DNA from: SIG565 sp045540055
Lineage (GTDB): Bacteria > Bacillota > Clostridia > Oscillospirales > Acutalibacteraceae
Length of the DNA: 27,218 nucleotides
Direction of reading: 5' to 3'
Assembly (NCBI GenBank): GCA_045540055.1
Contig: JAZQGO010000022.1
Location: forward strand, 1 to 27,218
Positions 15,889 to 21,606 of this stretch are shown here, piece by piece. The notes beneath the pieces were generated by a model. It saw only the letters and a program-made list of their open reading frames with translations. It was not told where the DNA came from and made no database searches. The number at the start of each line of letters is the position of its first letter. Position 1 is the first letter of the stretch. The position numbers and the translations under genes were made by a program.

Positions 15889-15916
15889 GAACGAAAATCA
15901 AACATATTTTGGTTAC
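15889..15916 (-). promoter_or_regulatory. Candidate autoregulatory ECF promoter
   Basis: On the minus strand GTAACC (15916-15911), 17 bases and CGTTC (15893-15889). The AAC and CGT cores are those recognised by many ECF factors. A sigma-A-like TATAAT also lies farther upstream (about 15924-15929), so basal transcription may come from there. Confidence 0.45.
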
Positions 15917-15977
15917 AAAATTATTATACAATGTATTTAAAGAACAAACAAGTCGGGGAGAAAGCGAATATAAATGA

Positions 15978-16003
15978 GGCACACTCCATTTGCGGAGTGT
16001 GCC
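15978..16003 (-). terminator. Terminator of the pseudouridine synthase gene
   Basis: GGCACACTCC pairs with GGAGTGTGCC (10 bp, 6-base loop) directly after the stop codon of the leftward gene. The following tail TCATTTATATT is only moderately T-rich. Confidence 0.7.
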
Positions 16004-16004
16004 C

Positions 16005-16979
16005 TTAAATCTGCTCTTTATATTTTTGGTCGAATAACTTGTCGGCAAACCAGACCTTATCGACGGTAAAGGTTTTGCCATTCAGATAGTTTAAAATATC
16101 GGCGTCGTTTACAAAGCGGAAGGTCAGCTTGTAGGAGTAAAGCGCCTGTTTATCAAAGCCCATTTTTTTATCGTTTGCAAGCTTGCCGTACTTGCCGTCT
16201 CCGAGCAGTGCGTGGCCGATGGACGCCATATGCGCGCGTATCTGATGCGTGCGGCCTGTCAGCAATAATATTCTGAGTAGTGACAGGTTGTCCTTCTCGG
16301 CAATTACCCGATATTGAGTTTTTATTGATACATTTTTCTCATTTGCGGTTTTGCTTAAATATACCTTGTTTTTATCCTCGTTTTTTTCAAGATACCCTGT
16401 CAGGATATCCTCTTTTTTCTTAAAATAACCGTGGGCAACCGCCAAATATTCCTTGTCGATTTCGCGTGACTTGATTTTATCGCAAAGTATTCTTAGCGCC
16501 GTCGCATTTTTAGCGGCAATTACAATACCGCCTGTGTTGCGGTCTATACGGTTGGCAAGCGCCGGCTTAAAGCTGTTTTCACTATCGGGGTTAAATTCAC
16601 CCTTTTCATATAAATAACGCTGAATTCTGCCTATCAGGGTGTCGTTGTATTCACTGTCATCCGGGTGAACAAGCAGACCCTGTGGCTTATCACATAATAT
16701 AATATTTTGGTCTTCGTAAACAATGTTAAGGGTAGTGCCGGCTTTAAGAAAATCATAGCGCGGCGTCACGGCGGCAAAAAACTCATCGTTTATATACATC
16801 TCAACTATGTCACCAACATTAAGGCGCGTGCTGATTTCTGCCCTTTTGCGGTTAACCTTAATATGCTTGGTACGTATGTACTTGTACATAAGTGATTTGG
16901 GCAAAAGAGGAACGGTTTTTGATATGAATTTGTCAAGTCGCTGGTCGGCATCGTTTTTGCCTACGGTAAATGATTTCAT
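16005..16979 (-). CDS. RluC/RluD-type 23S rRNA/tRNA pseudouridine synthase
   Basis: Converts specific uridines to pseudouridine. The N-terminal S4 RNA-binding domain is at about residues 10-65 (QRLDKFISKTVPLLPKS, VNRKRAEISTRLNVGDIV). The catalytic motif ANRIDRNTGGIVIAAK carries Asp146. The later LLLTGRTHQIRAHMASIGHALLGD stretch (cited here as LTGRTHQIRAHMA and GHALLGD) is the family's second signature. 324 residues fits RluC/RluD. The site specificity cannot be assigned. ATG 16979 is preceded by AGAGGG. The gene is monocistronic and divergent from radC. Confidence 0.93.
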   Translation of the reverse strand: MKSFTVGKNDADQRLDKFISKTVPLLPKSLMYKYIRTKHIKVNRKRAEISTRLNVGDIVEMYINDEFFAAVTPRYDFLKAGTTLNIVYEDQNIILCDKPQGLLVHPDDSEYNDTLIGRIQRYLYEKGEFNPDSENSFKPALANRIDRNTGGIVIAAKNATALRILCDKIKSREIDKEYLAVAHGYFKKKEDILTGYLEKNEDKNKVYLSKTANEKNVSIKTQYRVIAEKDNLSLLRILLLTGRTHQIRAHMASIGHALLGDGKYGKLANDKKMGFDKQALYSYKLTFRFVNDADILNYLNGKTFTVDKVWFADKLFDQKYKEQI

Positions 16980-17116
16980 ATTAACCCTCTTTTTCTGATA
17001 ACTACTTAAATCATACCATATTTTTGTTATATTTCAACTTTTTTATTTACTTTACCGATTTTTGTATTATAATAATTTTAATAAGAACAAATATTTTAAA
17101 TTAGGGGGGCAAAGGC

Positions 17117-17815
17117 GTGGCTGAAAGTTTGCATGAGGGACACAGAGACAGGGTCAGAAACAAATTCTTGGCAAACGGCGGTTTTCCGAAAGGTACGCCC
17201 GAGCACGAAATGCTTGAGTTGGTGCTGTTTTATTCAATACCCCGTAAGGATACAAATGAGATAGCCCACAATCTTATAAAAACATTCGGCTCACTTTCGG
17301 GCGTCTTTAAGGCCTCTGCCGAAGAATTGATGTCGGTTAAGGGCATTTCAAAAAACAGTGCGGTGCTTATAAAGCTGATTATAGAGCTTGCCAGACAGTA
17401 TAATTCAGATATTAAATCGGTTGCATCAACCTTTTCTTCAACCGAAGAGATTGGCACATATCTTTTAGGCAGATATGCAGGCGTTACCGAGGAGGTTATG
17501 ACCCTTTTGAGTCTTGACGGTAAGGGTAAAATTATCTCGTATGATGAGGTGCTCAAGGGTGATATATCGCGCGTCGGGGTCAGTACACGCAAAATTATAG
17601 AAATTCTTTTAAGAACAAAGGCAACCTCGGTAATCATGGTACATAATCATCCAAGCGGGCTGGCGCTGCCGTCAGACGCAGACCTAAGCGCCACCGCCAC
17701 GGTTAAGAATGCGCTCTCCCACATAGGTGTTACACTGCTTGACCATATAATAATTGCCGAAGGGGATTTTGTTTCACTTGCAATTTCTGAAAAGTTTAGA
17801 GACCTTTTTAAATAA
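17117..17815 (+). CDS. radC: RadC family JAB-domain protein
   Basis: A 232-residue protein with an N-terminal UPF0758 helix-hairpin-helix part (LFYSIPRKDTNEIAHNLI, LMSVKGISKNSAVLI) and a C-terminal JAB1/MPN-like metal site: H176-N-H178-PSG with Asp187 (MVHNHPSGLALPSDAD). The role of RadC is unresolved; a DNA repair function was proposed and later questioned. The start is GTG at 17117 with AGGGGGG 7 bases upstream. A terminator follows, so it is separate from the cotJ operon downstream. Confidence 0.95.
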   Translation: MAESLHEGHRDRVRNKFLANGGFPKGTPEHEMLELVLFYSIPRKDTNEIAHNLIKTFGSLSGVFKASAEELMSVKGISKNSAVLIKLIIELARQYNSDIKSVASTFSSTEEIGTYLLGRYAGVTEEVMTLLSLDGKGKIISYDEVLKGDISRVGVSTRKIIEILLRTKATSVIMVHNHPSGLALPSDADLSATATVKNALSHIGVTLLDHIIIAEGDFVSLAISEKFRDLFK

Positions 17816-17850
17816 AAACAAGTCAGTTCCAAGAACTGACTTGTTTTTAT
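17814..17850 (+). terminator. Terminator after radC
   Basis: AAAAACAAGTCAGTTC pairs with GAACTGACTTGTTTTT (16 bp, 3-base loop). The left arm starts at the radC stop codon, and a T-run forms the right arm. Confidence 0.9.
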
Positions 17851-17871
17851 TTAACCGACACAAAACGGCGG

Positions 17872-17879
17872 CATATAAT
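17872..17879 (+). promoter_or_regulatory. Possible mother-cell (sigma-E-like) -10 element of cotJABC
   Basis: CATATAAT at 17872-17879 resembles the sigma-E -10 (CATAnnnT), about 30 bases before cotJA. No good -35 match is visible at the usual distance. In B. subtilis cotJABC is sigma-E dependent, which is the main reason for this suggestion. Confidence 0.3.
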
Positions 17880-17910
17880 GTAATGACGGCTGTAAAAGAG
17901 GAGAAGAAAT

Positions 17911-18108
17911 ATGATAGGTCCTATGGATAATCTGGACTTTTTAGGGGTGGTTTTTGATGGCGCTAATGAGGCTCAGGAAAAACCTCTCGCTATGGCATTT
18001 ATACAAAATCAGACACGACTCGATGTAATGGACACTCACGAGGGCTTTAGCACAGGTACTATTTTTAAGGGACTTGACAAGCCCTTTAAACCGTGGGGTG
18101 ACAGATAA
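17911..18108 (+). CDS. cotJA: Spore coat associated protein CotJA
   Basis: A 65-residue homolog of CotJA. The typical family block is at residues 25-62: PLAMAFIQNQ, then the STGTIFKGLDKPF end, matching the CRGTIFPSLDKPF type of ending in known CotJA. The N-terminus is longer than in Bacillus. ATG 17911 has GAGGAG 6 bases upstream. Its stop codon overlaps the cotJB start (TAATG). It opens the cotJABC spore-coat operon, whose third gene is interrupted here. Confidence 0.85.
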   Translation: MIGPMDNLDFLGVVFDGANEAQEKPLAMAFIQNQTRLDVMDTHEGFSTGTIFKGLDKPFKPWGDR

Positions 18109-18371
18109 TGAATACAAAAAACCGTCTTGTTAAAAAAATTCAGGCACTTGATTTTGCAATTTATGAAATGGTGCTTTATCTTGATACCCATCCTTCCTCC
18201 GCTCAGGGCTTGCGCCTTTTGCAGCAATACCGTAATGAGCGTAAGGCAGCAGTGGCAGAGTATGAGAAAATGTACGGAAAATTAGTGCTCACTGCCGCCG
18301 ATGCGGGTCACGGCAACCGCTGGAACTGGGTAGACGATCCTTGGCCGTGGGAAAACGAAGGGAATGAGTAA
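18108..18371 (+). CDS. cotJB: Spore coat protein CotJB
   Basis: An 87-residue CotJB homolog. Conserved features are the IQALDFAIYEMVLYLDTHP segment (about 10-28), LRLLQQYRNERKAAVAEYE and a Trp/Pro-rich tail, NRWNWVDDPWPWENEG, typical of CotJB. It is translationally coupled to cotJA and lies 3 bases before cotJC, so the three genes are one mother-cell operon. Confidence 0.92.
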   Translation: MNTKNRLVKKIQALDFAIYEMVLYLDTHPSSAQGLRLLQQYRNERKAAVAEYEKMYGKLVLTAADAGHGNRWNWVDDPWPWENEGNE

Positions 18372-18374
18372 TTT

Positions 18375-18575
18375 ATGTGGCAATATAAGAAAAAACTGCA
18401 ATATCCTGTAAACATTAAAAATCCCAACCCGAAATATGCACAAATAATTATTTCGCAATACGGCGGCCCTGATGGCGAACTGGGCGCATCTATGCGTTAT
18501 CTTACACAGCGCTATTCAATGCCGTATGCCGAGGTTAAGGGACTGCTGACCGATATAGGTAAAGAAGAAGAATAA
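18375..18575 (+). CDS. cotJC: CotJC, N-terminal part, interrupted by the mobile element
   Basis: The first 62 residues (MWQYKKKLQYPVNIKNP, ISQYGGPDGELGASMRYL, YAEVKGLLTDIG) are CotJC, a manganese-catalase-like spore coat protein. After Gly62 the frame enters the inserted element, adds KEEE and stops at 18575. The family continues TDIGTEELAHLEM, which is exactly what is found at 24726 onward. Joining base 18561 to base 24733 gives an uninterrupted 202-residue protein (609 bases with stop), the normal CotJC size. As it stands the encoded product is a 66-residue truncated form lacking most of the metal-binding four-helix core. It is therefore a split gene expected to become functional only after excision. 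Confidence 0.95.
   Translation: MWQYKKKLQYPVNIKNPNPKYAQIIISQYGGPDGELGASMRYLTQRYSMPYAEVKGLLTDIGKEEE
18555..18561 (+). repeat. Left attachment core (attL), ATAGGTA
   Basis: A 7-base direct repeat with 24726-24732. Sequence left of it is cotJC; sequence right of it (AAGAAGAAGAATAATATGC) is element. The crossover must lie inside these seven bases; sequence alone cannot place the dinucleotide. Confidence 0.9.
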
Positions 18576-18619
18576 TATGCATATAAAGAAAAAGTTGTGT
18601 TTTTTCAGTTGTTTTAGTG

Positions 18620-18648
18620 TTGAAAACATTGTCGATATATGTTATAAT
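18620..18648 (+). promoter_or_regulatory. Toxin promoter
   Basis: TTGAAA (18620-18625), a 17-base spacer and TATAAT (18643-18648). The leader that follows is about 85 bases and folds: AGAGGGC/GCCCTCT (18703-18722) competes with a hairpin that pairs CCCTCTT with the AAGGGGG ribosome site (about 18717-18733). Structure-controlled translation is usual for type I toxins. Confidence 0.75.
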
Positions 18649-18741
18649 AATGCTCGGAATAAGGCATACCTTAACGGTAGGCGGTTTGTCCTCTTTTATT
18701 TTAGAGGGCACTTTCGCCCTCTTTGAAAGGGGGCGGTGCTT

Positions 18742-18828
18742 ATGATTACATATAGTGAGTTGTTTTTATTACTAACCCTTATTGTTTCCATAGTAGCACT
18801 TGTTATTGATATAACAAAAAAGAAATAA
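18742..18828 (+). CDS. Putative holin-like type I toxin (28 residues)
   Basis: A very small membrane peptide. A hydrophobic helix (ELFLLLTLIVSIVALVID) runs from about residue 6 to 23 and the tail ends in TKKK, the pattern of the Firmicute holin-like/TxpA-BsrG toxins. GAAAGGGGG is 8 bases before the ATG. The stop codon lies in the left arm of a terminator hairpin, and a convergent consensus promoter produces an antisense RNA over the 3' end. Overexpression of such peptides damages the membrane, so loss of the element with its labile antitoxin RNA would be punished. The size, charge and surroundings make the call good, but the peptide is too short for certainty. Confidence 0.8.
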   Translation: MITYSELFLLLTLIVSIVALVIDITKKK

Positions 18829-18902
18829 CCGCCCTCGTCAAAGTCGCGGTTATTTCTAATAACTAGATAAAGACAAACCGTCTATTTGGTGTGTCTTATT
18901 TC
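18816..18902 (-). ncRNA. Candidate antisense antitoxin RNA of the holin-like toxin
   Basis: A perfect consensus promoter on the minus strand, TTGACA (18937-18932), 17 bases, TATAAT (18914-18909), fires leftward with an expected start near 18902. The transcript would run about 87 bases to the hairpin GAAATAACCGC/GCGGTTATTTC (18822-18832 with 18846-18856), followed on that strand by TTTTTTG. It overlaps the last codons and 3' untranslated region of the toxin mRNA, as in txpA/RatA-type systems. Exact ends are inferred. Confidence 0.75.
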
Positions 18903-18976
18903 ACTTGTATTATAACATAAGGAATACTATGTGTCAAGTATATAAACTTGATACAAATTTGCAAGGATGAAAAAAT

Positions 18977-19600
18977 ATGACAACGAGTTATGACAAAGAA
19001 AAATGGTTAAAAGTTTGTAATACAACGCTTTGTAATTATATTAATATGGAAAAAAGATTAAGTGAAAATAAAAAACTTTCTGATTTTGTTTTAGCATACT
19101 ACAGTTTATTTTTTATAATTAATTCTTTAACGGCTGTGTATTTTGATTTATATAACGATAAACTGTGTGAGTACTTTGGTATTATTTTATCGGTTATAAT
19201 GCTTGCTTATTCTTTTATAAATAGCAATGCAAATTATACAAGAAGAATCGACATAATTACTAATGCTATTAATGAATTAAAAACATTAAAAAGAACCCCT
19301 TTCCCTGATGAAAACATTGAAATATTTGTAAATAAATATAACGATATTGTTGATGGTGTAGAATTTAGAAATGATATTGATTTTTTCAGAACTATAAAGT
19401 CTAAATGCAAAGAAGAAGGAATTAAATGGTATTCAAAATTCAACACTAATTCAAGTACAGAGAGAGAACAACTCAAAAATTATTTGAGTGAAATTTCTCC
19501 CTTTTACCTTCAAATGAAAATTGTTTTAACATTTTTCTCTAAAATAATAGTTGTTATATTACCTCCAATGGTCATTATGCTTTGTTTCATAATAAAATGA
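18977..19600 (+). CDS. SLATT-type two-transmembrane predicted defence protein
   Basis: A 207-residue protein with two membrane helices at about 36-56 and 64-82, separated by a short loop, then a charged helical part with NSNANYTRRIDIITNAINELKTL and a YNDIVDGVEFRNDIDFF block, and a further hydrophobic C-terminal helix at about 182-206. The two helices followed by this YNxI..., NDIDF block fit the SLATT_5 family (SMODS and SLOG-associating 2TM effector). That family was predicted from genome context to be pore-forming effectors of nucleotide-signal defence systems or stand-alone immunity modules. No nucleotide-synthesising partner (SMODS) is present here, so this is a solo copy. The gene is very AT-rich, and a strong terminator follows. 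Assignment rests on pattern recognition, not a search. Confidence 0.7.
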   Translation: MTTSYDKEKWLKVCNTTLCNYINMEKRLSENKKLSDFVLAYYSLFFIINSLTAVYFDLYNDKLCEYFGIILSVIMLAYSFINSNANYTRRIDIITNAINELKTLKRTPFPDENIEIFVNKYNDIVDGVEFRNDIDFFRTIKSKCKEEGIKWYSKFNTNSSTEREQLKNYLSEISPFYLQMKIVLTFFSKIIVVILPPMVIMLCFIIK

Positions 19601-19617
19601 TAATATTTTAACAAAAA

Positions 19618-19663
19618 CAAAAAAGATTACAAAAGGAAATATTCTTTTGTAATCTTTTTTGTT
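19618..19663 (+). terminator. Terminator after the SLATT gene
   Basis: An 18-bp perfect inverted repeat, CAAAAAAGATTACAAAAG (19618-19635) with its complement at 19644-19661; TTTTTTG forms the distal arm. Confidence 0.85.
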
Positions 19664-19672
19664 TTCCCCTCT

Positions 19673-20348
19673 AGAGCGAGGTTTTACCTCGCTCTATTCA
19701 CCCCTTTCTGTTCTTGACTTGCCAAGAACCAAGCAATCAAAACCTTGAGGGTTTTGATAAGTTGAGGTTTTTAATATTTTTTAGTGTTATGTTCTCATAT
19801 TGTATAAATCTCTACACCAGAGCAGGTGCGATGTGGAGGGAGCAAATGGGTATAAGTCCCCTGACAACAGTCAGGAAAACTTACACCTTTTTTACACCGT
19901 CACAGTATGCGTCAGTTACGGTCGCATTAACTATCATTAAGTGAATACATTTCAGTATTCCAACAGATTTCCTCTTTTAGAGGAACGAACTCACCTCAGC
20001 CTTGTTCTACTGTTGCACCCTCGATTGTCAGGACTCCACCCACAAGGTTCGCTTTTTTTACTTGGTGCTATCGCCTACAACTTATCCAATCTCGACAATT
20101 TCTGTGTGATAGTGGGCACATACTCTCGCCGGTGCATTTTATTCCTTAACGTTGCACGCCGTCGAATTTTTTAGGGTGCTTATCGGGGTTATGCACCACC
20201 AAACCTTATAGGGTTTGGGTTTTCCTCTATTGAATTGTATCTTAAATATGAGTGATACAATTCAAAAACGAGGAAAACTTTGCCTCGCAGAGCACGGGGT
20301 TTGATTTCAAACCCATAACGTGCTACAAGTTCCCGAAAAACTTTTTTA
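19673..20348 (+). ncRNA. Large structured non-coding region upstream of the relaxase
   Basis: This gene-free stretch is much richer in perfect stems than chance predicts. Stems: AGAGCGAGG/CCTCGCTCT (19673-19695), CTCTACA/TGTGGAG (19810-19838), CCTGAC/GTCAGG (19860-19875), GAATAC/GTATTC (19943-19960), TTCCTC/GAGGAA (19969-19985), GGTGC/GCACC (20175-20197), CAAACC/GGTTTG (20200-20217). There is a two-part stem with GAATTGTATC/GATACAATTC inside TTTTCCTC/GAGGAAAA (20220-20277), and AGCACG-GGGTTTGA with TCAAACCC...CGTGCT (20291-20324). A weak promoter (TATAAA at 19803-19808) and a small terminator (AAGTT/AACTT plus T-run, 20327-20348) suggest a rightward RNA of about 540 bases. The short open frames inside show no protein-like features. 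It could be a large ornate RNA (ROOL/GOLLD class) or a mobilization-related structure; the family is not known. Confidence 0.5.
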
Positions 20349-20364
20349 TTTATCATACTGAAAA

Positions 20365-20400
20365 TAGATGCAAATAGTATCTAATTTTAGTGTGTGTAAA
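20365..20400 (+). other. Candidate origin of transfer (oriT) with MobV-type nick site
   Basis: A small hairpin TAGAT...ATCTA (20365-20383) is followed after a few bases by TAGTGTG at 20388-20394. In pMV158, prototype of the MobV family, the relaxase nicks after TAGTGTG (TAGTGTG/T) next to an inverted repeat. The same heptamer, followed by T, lies here 50 bases before the MobV relaxase start. The predicted nick is between 20394 and 20395. Confidence 0.65.
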
Positions 20401-20449
20401 TGAATAAAACCCATATAGGTTAAAAAAGTTATGAGGGAGGTTGTCACGT

Positions 20450-21268
20450 ATGGCACATTATGAGAAATTCAGCAAACAAGGTTTAGGACATATATTTTTG
20501 CATTTTCGCAGAGGTTACACGATAGATAAGAACGGACAAAAAATATATGCGAATTTCGGCAACAAGGAAATAGACACAAGCAAATCGCACTTAAACTATA
20601 ACTTGAATATGAACGAGAACGGAGTGCCTTATAATCAACAAAAGCAGTTCGAGAGAATTATGCAAGGCAAGACCTTGCCAGAGGGTTATACACTTACTGT
20701 GAATAACCGCAAAGACTTGAAAGTGTTGTGCAGTTGGATTGTGTCTTTACCTGATGATGTGCGACCAGATGATGAGGATAAATTCTTTAAGGCAGTATAT
20801 AACCACTTAAAAGAAAAATATCCTCACTGTGTTTCGGCATTTGTCCATAAGGATGAAAGTATCAAGGGTAAAAATCACATGCATTACGGGTTCGTGCCAA
20901 TTTTTTATGATGCTAAAAAAGATATGCACAAAATATCTGCAAATGAACTTGTGAACCGCAACGAGTTAAAAACCTTTCACAATGAATTGAGCAAGGCGGT
21001 TAAAACTGCTCTCGGTTATCCAGTTTCTATTATGACTGGCGAAAGTGAACTCCGCAGAGAGCAAGGGTTAAGAGGTAGTGTAGATATTTTGAAATATAAG
21101 GCACAGAAAATGCTTGAGGAATATGTAACATTAAAAGAAAAGTTCAAAGGCAGCGGTTTGAAGTTATCGGCTGATATGGCAAAGTATATCGTTGAAAGTG
21201 GTCAAAAGGAACGATTTGCAGAGTATCAAAGGTTAAAAGATGAAATCAATAAAAATCTGGAAAGGTAG
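20450..21268 (+). CDS. mobV: MobV-family relaxase (Mob/Pre)
   Basis: A 272-residue plasmid-mobilization relaxase. The N-terminal motif has GHIFLHFRRGY with His14/His18 and Arg, then DTSKSHLNYNL (about 42-52), the motif around the catalytic region of Pre/Mob proteins. The metal motif is H133-K-D135-E136 ... H143-M-H145 (VHKDESIKGKNHMHYGFVPI, twenty residues), equivalent to HxDExxPHxH, but with a longer loop and no Pro. ATG 20450 is chosen over TTG 20441 because GGGAGG ends 9 bases before it. It is shorter than plasmid MobV proteins (400-500 residues), lacking most of the C-terminal coiled part. The next small gene follows after 9 bases. The nick-like site lies directly upstream. Confidence 0.88.
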   Translation: MAHYEKFSKQGLGHIFLHFRRGYTIDKNGQKIYANFGNKEIDTSKSHLNYNLNMNENGVPYNQQKQFERIMQGKTLPEGYTLTVNNRKDLKVLCSWIVSLPDDVRPDDEDKFFKAVYNHLKEKYPHCVSAFVHKDESIKGKNHMHYGFVPIFYDAKKDMHKISANELVNRNELKTFHNELSKAVKTALGYPVSIMTGESELRREQGLRGSVDILKYKAQKMLEEYVTLKEKFKGSGLKLSADMAKYIVESGQKERFAEYQRLKDEINKNLER

Positions 21269-21277
21269 GTTATAAGT

Positions 21278-21517
21278 ATGGAACTATTAGACATTAAAGA
21301 ATTTGAGGACTTATTATCATTACAGGCAGAAAGGTCAAGACAGTTTGAAGAAACTGCACCGCCACCTCCACCAAAACAAACACTCAAAAAATATATGGAA
21401 CAAAAAAGCAAAGAGGAACTCAAACGAGCAACAGAAAAGCATTATAAAAAAGAGGATTTGCCAGAAGATTATTTTTTTAGTGCTTTAAGTGAATTGGTAT
21501 TAAGTGATAATTTTTAA
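21278..21517 (+). CDS. Small charged protein of unknown function, cotranscribed with the relaxase
   Basis: A 79-residue protein that I do not recognise. It has an acidic N-terminal helix (LLDIKEFEDLLSLQAERSRQ), a run of prolines (APPPPPKQ, about 27-34), a Lys/Glu-rich helix (KKYMEQKSKEELKRATEKHYKK) in two parts and an acidic end. It lies 9 bases after the relaxase and probably comes from the same transcript, so an accessory role in mobilization is possible. No membrane segment is seen. Confidence 0.6.
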   Translation: MELLDIKEFEDLLSLQAERSRQFEETAPPPPPKQTLKKYMEQKSKEELKRATEKHYKKEDLPEDYFFSALSELVLSDNF

Positions 21518-21547
21518 ATATAAAACAACCTGTTTCTTTCAATGCCA

Positions 21548-21576
21548 TTGTAAAATTAACGATATTATGATATAAT
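21548..21576 (+). promoter_or_regulatory. Promoter of the element-borne formyltransferase gene
   Basis: TTGTAA (21548-21553), 17 bases and TATAAT (21571-21576), about 30 bases before the ATG at 21607. It gives the cargo gene its own expression. Confidence 0.7.
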
Positions 21577-21606
21577 AAATTTATAAACACGAAAGGCGAA
21601 TGTCCA

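Noticed and set aside
19714..20174. Short open frames of 76-77 codons in the structured region
   Set aside because: They have no ribosome sites or protein-like composition, and are broken by the same perfect inverted repeats that suggest RNA or DNA structure.
20413..20420. A third ATATAGGT sequence inside the element, similar to the attachment core
   Set aside because: It differs from the core at the next base and lacks the flanking symmetry of the real ends; probably chance in AT-rich DNA.
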